DNA of 10,766 bases. Origin: an uncultured Holophagales bacterium (lineage in GTDB: Bacteria > Acidobacteriota > Thermoanaerobaculia > UBA5066). The stretch spans positions 1 through 10,766 of the forward strand of contig CALMDF010000510.1 of assembly GCA_937864895.1 (NCBI GenBank), given 5' to 3'. Below are positions 4,621-10,766 of the stretch, in pieces. The notes beneath the pieces were generated by a model. That model was not told the origin of the DNA. It saw only the letters and a list, made by a program, of their open reading frames with translations, and did no database searches. A program made the position numbers and the translations under genes. Positions within the stretch are counted from its first letter, which is position 1; every line of letters starts with the position of its first letter.

Positions 4621-7197
4621 TCAGGCGTGCGTCCCCGTGGCCCTCATCGCCATCACGAGGAAGAGGAGCGCCGCGTAGCCGGCCGCCGAGACGAGCCCCA
4701 GGGTCTGGCCGCGGTACCAGCGGAACCCGGCTTCCGCCTTTTCCGGGGGCCAGATCTTCCGGAGAGCCGCGATCGTGACGACGAGGCCGGACAAGAGCGT
4801 CAGCCCCTGGAGGGTGGGAAGGACCCGAAGGGACAGGAGCGGGTCGGGCCCCCCGAGGCCTCCGAGGGTCACGCGGAGGCGGTCGAACCCGGGGATGTTG
4901 GCGAACTGGTAGGCCGCGTACCCCGCGACGAGCAGCGGCGCCCACGCCGTCACCCGCTGCCAGTGGAGCGTGCGGAGGACCGTGTCGGGGTCCTTTTCGA
5001 GCTGCCGGGACGCGAGCCGGAAGAGGCCGAGCGGGATCGCCGCGCACGAGACGAGGAGCGCCGTGACGAGCAGGAGCCGGTGCTCCTCGAGGGCGGCACT
5101 CGCGAACGCGGCGCCGGGGCCCTCGAGGTACTGGACGAGCGTCTGGCCGAGAAGGAGGCCGAGCAGCAGCACGACGAACGCCGCCGCCTGCGGGCGGGCG
5201 GTCACGCTCGTCCAGATCTCGCGCGCCGGGAGCCTGAGGTTGAGCTGCGGCGACCCGTTCGGGCAGAGGCGGACGCAGTTGAGGCAGAGGACGCAGTCCT
5301 TGTTCGTGTCGACGAACATGACGTGCTGGAACATCGGGCAGCCCGCGACGGCCGCGTCGCCCTTGTAGCAGGCGTGCCCCTGGCACTTCGCCGAGCAGAT
5401 GTCCTGCGTCGGGCGCAGCTCGAGGAGCGAGGACGTGGAGCAGAGCCCGGCGAACGCGCCCATCGGGCAGAGGTGGCGGCACCAGGCCCGCCTCGGCAGG
5501 ACCGCACCGGTGACCAGCGCGCCCGAGATGATGGCGAGCAGGAGGAACCCCGTCGCCACCGGCGAGGTGCGCATGTGCGTGACCTCCTCGGCCCAGGCGA
5601 TCAGGAAGAAGCCGGCCATCCCGAAGGTGGCGTCGTTGTTCCTGAGCCAGGCCGGGATGCTCCGCTCGACCTTGCTGAAGCGGCGGACGAGCCCCTGGGC
5701 GAGCTCGCCGGACACCGCCATGGGACAGACCGCGCACCAGGCGCGCGCGGCGAAGAAGAAGGACAGGACCAGGGCCGGCCACCAGACGGCCCAGACGAGG
5801 ACGGTCGCGAAATTCCCGCCGGGACCGCCGGCCACCGCAAAGCAGCCGAAGAGGATGACCGCGAAGACGAGGGTGGCGATCGCCCGGACCCCGGAGGGGA
5901 AGAGGCGCAGCGCGGCCTTCACGATCGGCTTCGGAAGGCCGAGGAGATTGAATCCCCGCGGCGACTCCCTCGGGGGGGGGCCGAGGAAGACGGCGTCCGG
6001 GGTGATCGTGTCGCCGTCGCTGAGAACCACCGCGCGGACGATCGACTCCTCCAGCTCCTGCACGTTCGCGAATCCGTACTCGTACGAGATGAGCCGGACC
6101 ATCGTCTCGTCGTCGACCGCCGGGACCTTCCTGCCGAGCCGCTGCGCATGCCTGGCGACGAAGTGCCTCGCGAGCTCGGGGATGTCGCGCTTGTGCTCGC
6201 GCAGCGGCGGCAGCTCGATGACGTCGCCCAGCAGGAGGGCGGCAAGCTCCGCGGAGAACCGGCCGGCGGCGGCCTCCTCGAGCAGGTTCTGGCGGCAGGT
6301 GGCGACGACCCGGACGTCGGGCCGAAAGCCGCCGGGGAGCGCGTCGCCGTGAAGGAACCGGGCGAGCCGCTCCTGGATCGCCGGCGGCATCGCCGTGACG
6401 TCGACGAGCAGGAGCGTCCCCCCGTCCGCGAGCGCGAGGTGGCTCGGGGCCCGGGCGCTGGACGCGGCGGCCTGGTCGTAGAGCCCGAAGAGCTGGTCGC
6501 CCCAGGGGCTCTCCGTGATCTGCCCGCAGTCGGTCGAGACCATCGGGGCGTCCTCGCGGGGACCGCGGGAGTGGATCAGCCGCGCCACGAGCTTCCTGCC
6601 GGTCCCTTTCTCTCCCCGGATCAGGAGCGGGGACCGCAGCCCGCTCTTCGCCTCGATCTGCTTCTGGAGATCGCGGATCAGCTTCGACTTGCCGACCAGC
6701 ACCGAGGAGAGCCCGGCCTCGCGGTCCTTCAGGAACCGCGTCAGGTCCTCCTCCTTCTGCCGGGCGACGCCCACCGCGACGTCCGCCGCCTTCACGCGAC
6801 GCGACAGGAGCCGGACGAACTCGCGCAGGAGCACCGGGTTCCCGGAGATCAGCCCGTGGAAGGCCTCCCTGCCGAGCGCGAGCGTCTCGCAGCGCTCGGT
6901 CGCGACGACGTCCGCCGACGTCGGGTCCTCGCTCAGCAGCGACATCTCGCCGAAGCTGTCTCCCTCCTTCATCGAGGAGACGGTGATGACGCTCCCGGCC
7001 TGGGTGAGGATGCGCACGTCGGCCCGGCCCGAGACCATCACGCTGAACCGCTGGCCGGGCTCGCCCCGGCGAATGATCGCCTCGCCCGCCTCGTAGGAGA
7101 CCGCCTCCATGGCTTCGCCGACGACCTGGAGGAGCTCGTCGGAGAAAGTCCCCCAGAGCGGGAACCGTCGCAGCAGCTCCGTCCTGTCGTTCGACAT
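4621..7197 (-). CDS. Fusion protein: cNMP-binding fold, degenerate sigma-54-activator AAA+ domain, membrane NapH/NosR-type 4Fe-4S domain
   Basis: This 858-residue protein joins three parts. Residues about 5-130 are a Crp-type cyclic-nucleotide fold whose cassette (FGEMSLLSEDPTSA) has Thr where the phosphate-binding Arg is expected. Residues about 160-405 align with sigma-54-activator AAA+ domains but are degraded: Walker A is GEKGTGRK (Arg for the key Lys), Walker B reads LLLVDV instead of LFLDE, GAFTGA is absent, and YGFANVQEL replaces WPGNVREL. No helix-turn-helix follows. Residues about 435-850 hold eight or nine membrane segments with CAVCP (C488, C491) and CRHLCP (C573, C577) motifs, then C601, C605, C610, C620 and a ferredoxin motif C635, C638, C641, C645: probably two 4Fe-4S clusters. 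It sits 81 bp downstream of the AOR operon, suggesting a redox partner or sensor (inference). ATG at 7197 has GGAGG seven bases upstream; GTG at 7203 is an alternative. Confidence 0.88.
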   Translation of the reverse strand: MSNDRTELLRRFPLWGTFSDELLQVVGEAMEAVSYEAGEAIIRRGEPGQRFSVMVSGRADVRILTQAGSVITVSSMKEGDSFGEMSLLSEDPTSADVVATERCETLALGREAFHGLISGNPVLLREFVRLLSRRVKAADVAVGVARQKEEDLTRFLKDREAGLSSVLVGKSKLIRDLQKQIEAKSGLRSPLLIRGEKGTGRKLVARLIHSRGPREDAPMVSTDCGQITESPWGDQLFGLYDQAAASSARAPSHLALADGGTLLLVDVTAMPPAIQERLARFLHGDALPGGFRPDVRVVATCRQNLLEEAAAGRFSAELAALLLGDVIELPPLREHKRDIPELARHFVARHAQRLGRKVPAVDDETMVRLISYEYGFANVQELEESIVRAVVLSDGDTITPDAVFLGPPPRESPRGFNLLGLPKPIVKAALRLFPSGVRAIATLVFAVILFGCFAVAGGPGGNFATVLVWAVWWPALVLSFFFAARAWCAVCPMAVSGELAQGLVRRFSKVERSIPAWLRNNDATFGMAGFFLIAWAEEVTHMRTSPVATGFLLLAIISGALVTGAVLPRRAWCRHLCPMGAFAGLCSTSSLLELRPTQDICSAKCQGHACYKGDAAVAGCPMFQHVMFVDTNKDCVLCLNCVRLCPNGSPQLNLRLPAREIWTSVTARPQAAAFVVLLLGLLLGQTLVQYLEGPGAAFASAALEEHRLLLVTALLVSCAAIPLGLFRLASRQLEKDPDTVLRTLHWQRVTAWAPLLVAGYAAYQFANIPGFDRLRVTLGGLGGPDPLLSLRVLPTLQGLTLLSGLVVTIAALRKIWPPEKAEAGFRWYRGQTLGLVSAAGYAALLFLVMAMRATGTHA

Positions 7198-7240
7198 CGC
7201 CACCCCTCCCCTCGCCCGGTAATCATCCTAAACCGTTCAC

Positions 7241-7256
7241 CCGCCGGGCCCGGCGG
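7241..7256. repeat. Perfect 16-bp GC palindrome between the AOR operon and the fusion-protein gene
   Basis: CCGCCGGGCCCGGCGG reads the same on both strands and can form a 6-bp stem with a four-base loop. It lies 22 bases past the stop of the 84-residue gene and about 44 bases before the ATG at 7197. With no T tract behind it, it is at best a weak terminator or attenuator; it could also be a protein-binding site. Just downstream on the minus strand, CGGT...ACCG (half-sites about 11 bases apart) flanks TAGGAT, a poor -10 candidate for the fusion gene. Confidence 0.35.
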
Positions 7257-7278
7257 CCCCCGGGACGGGACGGGCCCG

Positions 7279-7533
7279 CTATCCGCCCCCGCGCAGAAAC
7301 GCGCGATGGAACCGGGCCAGGAAGGTCTCCCCTTCCGCCTCCGACACCTCGAAGGCGATCTCGACGCGGTGACGGGGGATGACGACGCTCCCGAGCCGGC
7401 GGTCCGGCAGGGGAACGAGGCGGATCGTCCCGCGACGGCCGGCTTCGGTCCACCGGACGGTGTCGCCGTCCACCTCGAAAGCGGCGATCGCCGCCGGCAG
7501 GAGCCGGAAGAACTCTTCCCTGAGAAGGCTCAT
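7279..7533 (-). CDS. Hypothetical 84-residue protein of the AOR operon, ending in Gly-Gly-Gly
   Basis: I cannot name this family. The 84-residue product is soluble, with an N-terminal amphipathic helix (SLLREEFFRLLPAAIAAF), a central beta-rich part (DTVRWTE, RRGTIRLVPLP, RLGSVVIPRHRVEIAFEV) and a C-terminal helix (SEAEGETFLARFHRAFLRGGG). Small proteins with a similar FxxRFxRxFxRGGG ending seem familiar to me from other redox-enzyme clusters, but I cannot place them. ATG at 7533 is chosen because GGAGGAG lies seven bases upstream; a GTG at 7557 directly abutting the stop of the MoaD-like gene is the alternative and would add eight residues. Position as the last gene of the AOR set suggests a maturation or assembly role. 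The Gly-rich terminus recalls ubiquitin-like sulfur carriers, but the body does not look like that fold (inference). Confidence 0.75.
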   Translation of the reverse strand: MSLLREEFFRLLPAAIAAFEVDGDTVRWTEAGRRGTIRLVPLPDRRLGSVVIPRHRVEIAFEVSEAEGETFLARFHRAFLRGGG

Positions 7534-7557
7534 CTCCAGGCTCCTCCGGAAGACCAC

Positions 7558-7812
7558 TCAGCCGCCGGCGACGGGAGGCCAGATGGCGAGGGCCTGGTCC
7601 TCAGACAGCACCCGCGTCGCGCGATCCTGCGGGGCCACCCACGCCCCGTCGACGAGGACGAGGAAGCACTGCGCTTCCGGAATGCCCTGGCGCCGGATCA
7701 CGTCGAGAACCGTGGCGCCCTCCGCGACGTCCAGCTCGACCCGGTGACGGGCGCGCGCCTCGGGCGGGAGACGCTCGGTGAGGGACGCGAAGAGCCTGAG
7801 GGCGATCCTCAT
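7558..7812 (-). CDS. MoaD/ThiS-family ubiquitin-like sulfur carrier
   Basis: This 84-residue protein has the length and layout of MoaD: a first beta strand MRIALRLFASL, a central VELDVAEGATVLDVI segment, VLVDGAWV in the middle, then EDQALAIWPPVAGG with the exposed C-terminal Gly-Gly. In the family this end is adenylated and thiocarboxylated by a MoeB-type enzyme and donates sulfur to make molybdopterin from precursor Z. MoaD-like genes are often found beside tungsten AOR genes and may be dedicated to the tungsten-pterin. The ATG at 7812 overlaps the stop of the oxidoreductase gene as ATGA, so the two are translationally coupled. The longer open frame reaching upstream is inside the oxidoreductase gene and is not coding. 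No MoaE or adenylating partner is in the window. Confidence 0.85.
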   Translation of the reverse strand: MRIALRLFASLTERLPPEARARHRVELDVAEGATVLDVIRRQGIPEAQCFLVLVDGAWVAPQDRATRVLSEDQALAIWPPVAGG

Positions 7813-9062
7813 CCCGCCCCGCAGGCCGGTACGGCCGTCGCCACGTACGCCTGCATGACCTTCGAAGGGTCGTCGATCAGGAGCTGCTTCCAGGCCCCCA
7901 GCCGGCGCCGCCCCTCGATGAGCCCGCGGAAGGCGCCGGCGTGGTCGCCGAAACCGACGGCGTTGGCGCCGACGAGGCGGTCGCCGTCGAACTGCAGGTT
8001 GAGGTAGCGGTACCGGGACTCGTCCAGCACCTCCGTCGATTCCCCGCCCGGCACGCCCTGCCACTCCCCGAAGGAGGAGGCGGTGAGGCCGAGCGTCGTC
8101 AGGACGTTGAAGACGAAGCTCCCCTTGAAGCGGGTCGGGTGGCCGGCCATGTTCAGCGCCGCCGTCCGCCCCTGCTCCGCGGCGTTGGGCTGGATGGCGT
8201 TCAGCTGCTGCCTCCCGGTGACGACGTCCGGAGTCTCCGCCACGTCGCCGGCCGCGTAGACGCCGGGGACACTGCTCTGGAGGTTCCCGTCGACGACGAC
8301 GCCCTGCCCGATCTCGACGCCGCTGCCCGAAAGGAATTCCAGGTTCGGGTCGACGCCGACGACGCTCAGGTAGATGTCCGCGTCGAGGGTGCGCCCTTCG
8401 CCCAGGTCCACCTTCAGGGCGCCGCCGTCCGCGGCGAGCCCCTTCGGCTGGGTCCGGGTCAGGATCATCACGCCCTTCGACTCGCACCAGCGCCGGATCA
8501 GCCCGCTCGCGGTGGGGTTCATCATCCGCCGCACCATGGTGCCGCTCCTCACGAGGATCGTGAGGTCCGCGCCGCGCGCGAGGAGCCCCTCCATGATGAT
8601 GCAGCCGACGAAGCCCGCGCCCATCTGCACGACGCGTGTGCCGGGACGGATGCCGGCGAGGAGGGCCCGGGCGTCTTCCAGGGTCCAGCAGGTCTTCACG
8701 CCAGGAAGGTCGATGCCGGGGATCTTCTCGCGGCTCGGCCTCGAGCCCGTCGCGACGAGGAGGCGGTCGTAAGGAAGGCCGGGCCCGTTGCCGAGGTCGA
8801 CCACCCGGGCGGCCGTGTCCACCGCCCGGGCGCGCGCCTGCACCAGGTCGATCCCCATCCGCCCGTAGTGGTCCTGGTCCTTGCGGATGAAGGTCCCCGC
8901 CTCGTCGATGTCCCCCTTCAGGAGGTACGGGATCGCCATCCGGGCGTACGGCGGCTCGCCCTCGCCGCAGAGGAGGGTGATCTCGGCGGAAGGATCCGCC
9001 TTGCGCAGGGTCTCCGCGGCGATCACGCCGGCGGGACCGCTTCCGATGATGACGTGCCGCAC
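7809..9062 (-). CDS. FAD-dependent NAD(P)H oxidoreductase, AorC-like
   Basis: This 417-residue pyridine-nucleotide-disulfide-type flavoprotein has an N-terminal FAD Rossmann motif (VIIGSGPAG at 4-12), ATGSRPS at 104-110, an NAD(P) motif GAGFVG at 148-153, and the second FAD motif VYAAGDVAE at 268-276. There is no CxxxxC redox disulfide after the first motif, so it belongs with rubredoxin/nitrite-reductase-type and NADH-dehydrogenase-like members, not with thiol reductases. Directly downstream of the AOR gene (16 bp), it fits the role of AorC in the Aromatoleum-type AorABC enzyme, passing electrons between the Fe-S subunit and NAD(P). An AorA-like Fe-S subunit is not in the window and may lie upstream of the AOR gene. 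The GTG at 9062 is fixed by the Rossmann motif and has only a weak ribosome binding site, so translation may depend on the upstream gene. It ends in CGAG, with the stop overlapping the MoaD-like start. Confidence 0.86.
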   Translation of the reverse strand: MRHVIIGSGPAGVIAAETLRKADPSAEITLLCGEGEPPYARMAIPYLLKGDIDEAGTFIRKDQDHYGRMGIDLVQARARAVDTAARVVDLGNGPGLPYDRLLVATGSRPSREKIPGIDLPGVKTCWTLEDARALLAGIRPGTRVVQMGAGFVGCIIMEGLLARGADLTILVRSGTMVRRMMNPTASGLIRRWCESKGVMILTRTQPKGLAADGGALKVDLGEGRTLDADIYLSVVGVDPNLEFLSGSGVEIGQGVVVDGNLQSSVPGVYAAGDVAETPDVVTGRQQLNAIQPNAAEQGRTAALNMAGHPTRFKGSFVFNVLTTLGLTASSFGEWQGVPGGESTEVLDESRYRYLNLQFDGDRLVGANAVGFGDHAGAFRGLIEGRRRLGAWKQLLIDDPSKVMQAYVATAVPACGAG

Positions 9063-9078
9063 GCGAGACCCGTGCCGT

Positions 9079-10766
9079 TCAGACGCCGAGGCGTGCGCGT
9101 GTCCCTGCCGTCGGGACGCCGTCGGCCGTCCAGCCCCTCACCTCGTAGTACTCCGGCAGCATCACGTCGAGCTTCGAGACGGCGCCCTTCTGCGGGCCGG
9201 TCTTCGCCTCCTCCTTCATGAGGCGCGGCGGCAGGCAGTCGTCCTTCCCCGTGAGCCCGGCCGCGAGGTTGAACTCGCGCTCCATGTTCCAGATCCGCTC
9301 GCCCACGAGGAGGAGCCGCTCGGGGGACCAGTCGCCCTCGCAGGCGGCCTGGATCTGCGGCTGGATGTCGGCGAGCCCCCACGCGAAGGTCGTGAAGAGG
9401 CAGAGGCCGGAGGAGTCGACGACGGCCGTGAGGTCCTGGAAGGCCTTCAGCATCGCGGCCTTCCCCTCGGTGGCCTGCGGCTCCATCTTCACGGGGATGC
9501 CGAGGACCTCGGGCGAGACCATGTAGCCGCGCAGGTGGCAGGCGCCGCGGTTGCTGGTGGCGTAGGCGAGGCCCATCCCCTGCAGGCCCCGGCCGTCGTA
9601 CGCCGGGAACTCCTGGCCCTTGACGGTCATCGAGAGGTCGGGCCGGCCGTACTTCGCGCAGAGCCGCTTCGATCCCATCCCGATTTCCTTGCCGAAACCC
9701 TCGCCCCGGGCGGTCAGCTCCGCGAGCTTCACCATCCCCTCGGTGGAGCCGAACGGGAGCTCGAAGCCGACCTCCTCCTTCGTCAGGATGCCGAGGTCGT
9801 AGAGCTCCATGGCCGCGCCGACCGTCGCCCCGAACGAGATCGGGTCGAAGCCGTGCTCGTTGCAGAGGAAGTTCGCGTAGGTGAGAGCCTCGAGGTCCGA
9901 CACACCGTTGGCCGCGCCGAGCGCCCACGCGGCCTCGTACTCCACGCCGCCGGAGGCGCCCTGGTACTGCGGCTTGTCCTTGACGGTGAAGTGGCCGGGG
10001 TCCATCCGCGAGATGCGGCCGCAGGCGATGGTGCAGCCGAAGCAGGCGCCGTTCGTCACGAGGTTCGCCTTGCCGTCGGTGGGGCGCTTCCGGTGCATCG
10101 CCTCGCCGGAGATGTCGCTGGCCCCCTCGAACTGGATGTCGCGGTGGTTGCGGGTCGGGAGCGCCCCCAGCTCGTTGATGACGTTCATCAGGACCTGGGT
10201 GCCGTAAGTGGGGAGCCCCTGCCCCGTCACGCCGTTCGCCGCGAGGACCTTCTTCGCCGCCTCGGTGGCCGCGAGGAAGGCCTTCGGGTTCGCGAGGGGG
10301 TAGGAGTCGGTGCGGGTGCCGCGCACGGCGACGGCCTTGAGGTTCTTCGACCCCATGACCGCTCCGACGCCGGACCGCCCGGCGGCCCGGTGGAGGTCGT
10401 TCACGATGCCGGCGTAGAGGACGCCGATCTCGCCCGCCCGGCCGATGGCCGCCACGCGGATCTGCGGGTCCTGGTGGGCTTTCTTGATCCCTTCCTCGGT
10501 CTCCCAGACGGTCTTGCCCCAGAGGGAAGCGGCGTCCACGAGCTCGGCTTTCCCGTCCGTGAGGAGGAGGTAGACCGGCTTCGGCGAGGCACCCTCGAAG
10601 ATGAGCATGTCCCAGCCCGCGAACTTCAGCTCGGCGCCGAAATAGCCGCCGGAGTTCGAGCAGGCGATGGCGCCCGTGAGAGGCCCCTTCGTGACGACCG
10701 AGTAGCGCCCGCCGGTGGAGGCCATCGTCCCCGTGAGCGGCCCGGTGACGAAGATGAGCTCGTTCT
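9079..10766 (-). CDS. Tungsten-dependent aldehyde:ferredoxin oxidoreductase family catalytic subunit, 5' end outside window
   Basis: AOR-family enzymes oxidise aldehydes to acids at a tungsten-bis-pterin centre beside one 4Fe-4S cluster. About 561 residues are visible; the frame is open to the window edge (NELIFVTGPLTG precedes the first in-frame Met at 10725), so roughly 60 N-terminal residues are missing compared with usual family length of about 600-640. Landmarks, numbered from that Met: TGGRYSVVTKGPLTG at 4-18 and a SNSGG segment at 23-27; cluster ligands C228, C231, C235; EYEAAWALG at 262-270; DPISFG at 295-300; RGLQGMGLAYATSNRGACHL at 379-398; and DSSGLC at 437-442, supplying the fourth ligand C442. 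All key motifs are present, so the enzyme should be active. With the flavoprotein and MoaD-like genes behind it, it matches the AorB type. Substrate cannot be told; BamB-type benzoyl-CoA reductase subunits are relatives but the neighbours favour AOR. Confidence 0.93.
   Translation of the reverse strand, partial: NELIFVTGPLTGTMASTGGRYSVVTKGPLTGAIACSNSGGYFGAELKFAGWDMLIFEGASPKPVYLLLTDGKAELVDAASLWGKTVWETEEGIKKAHQDPQIRVAAIGRAGEIGVLYAGIVNDLHRAAGRSGVGAVMGSKNLKAVAVRGTRTDSYPLANPKAFLAATEAAKKVLAANGVTGQGLPTYGTQVLMNVINELGALPTRNHRDIQFEGASDISGEAMHRKRPTDGKANLVTNGACFGCTIACGRISRMDPGHFTVKDKPQYQGASGGVEYEAAWALGAANGVSDLEALTYANFLCNEHGFDPISFGATVGAAMELYDLGILTKEEVGFELPFGSTEGMVKLAELTARGEGFGKEIGMGSKRLCAKYGRPDLSMTVKGQEFPAYDGRGLQGMGLAYATSNRGACHLRGYMVSPEVLGIPVKMEPQATEGKAAMLKAFQDLTAVVDSSGLCLFTTFAWGLADIQPQIQAACEGDWSPERLLLVGERIWNMEREFNLAAGLTGKDDCLPPRLMKEEAKTGPQKGAVSKLDVMLPEYYEVRGWTADGVPTAGTRARLGV

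Noticed and set aside
4621..7197. Functional sigma-54-dependent transcription activator
   Set aside because: The AAA+ domain lacks the Walker A lysine, Walker B acidic pair and GAFTGA loop, and no helix-turn-helix follows, so normal activator function is unlikely.
7241..7280. Classical Rho-independent terminator after the 84-residue gene
   Set aside because: The GC palindrome is present but no T-run follows on the minus strand, so it is recorded only as a palindrome.
4627..8007. A plus-strand open frame of more than 1,100 codons
   Set aside because: It lies opposite the fusion-protein, MoaD-like and oxidoreductase genes, crosses their intergenic gaps, and translates to Arg/Glu/Asp/Pro-rich sequence with no domain. 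It is a GC-rich antisense shadow.
9079..10766. BamB-type benzoyl-CoA reductase catalytic subunit
   Set aside because: BamB belongs to the same family, but the adjacent AorC-like flavoprotein and MoaD-like carrier fit an aldehyde oxidoreductase better, and no other bam-type gene is in the window. Not fully excluded.

Overview
A GC-rich window (by eye around 70% G+C) in which every gene I can support lies on the minus strand, so transcription runs from high to low coordinates. There are seven large or well-supported genes, one small gene in the tungsten-enzyme operon, and one tentative small ORF with a neighbour start at the left edge. I see no tRNA, rRNA, CRISPR array, transposase or phage gene. 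The gene content points to an anaerobic or facultative bacterium: a tungsten aldehyde oxidoreductase (AOR), a membrane polyferredoxin and a split dikinase-type phosphotransferase. The secreted beta-repeat protein and the base composition suggest Acidobacteriota (Thermoanaerobaculia-like) or possibly a GC-rich deltaproteobacterial lineage. That placement is inference; no marker gene is present.

Right part (about 7279-10766): an AOR operon. In transcription order it holds the AOR catalytic subunit (5' end cut off by the window edge), an FAD/NAD(P)H oxidoreductase of the AorC type, a MoaD/ThiS-like sulfur carrier ending in Gly-Gly, and an 84-residue unknown protein ending in Gly-Gly-Gly. The spacings are 16 bp, a 4-bp ATGA overlap and 24 bp. 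The set makes sense as enzyme, pyridine-nucleotide electron partner and cofactor supply for a tungsten- or molybdenum-pterin aldehyde:acid oxidoreductase.

Middle (4621-7197): a three-part fusion protein. It has an N-terminal cyclic-nucleotide-binding fold, an AAA+ domain of the sigma-54-activator type whose catalytic motifs are degraded, and a polytopic membrane part carrying NapH/NosR-type cysteine motifs and ferredoxin-type cysteines. It has no DNA-binding domain. This is the most unusual object in the window and may link electron flow to signalling. Next (3326-4528) is a secreted beta-rich protein of unknown function, followed by a strong GC hairpin.

Left part (238-3128): a two-gene phosphotransferase operon with a recognisable extended -10 promoter. 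The first gene encodes a protein with a C-terminal phosphohistidine swivel domain. The second, overlapping it by 4 bp (GTGA), encodes the ATP-grasp domain of PEP synthase/PPDK type fused to a cyclic-nucleotide-binding domain with an intact phosphate-binding cassette. The split resembles phenylphosphate synthase (PpsA/PpsB), or a rifampicin-phosphotransferase-like enzyme cut in two; the substrate is unknown. Beyond it, 5-166 may hold a 53-residue gene coupled by ATGA to another gene starting at the window edge.
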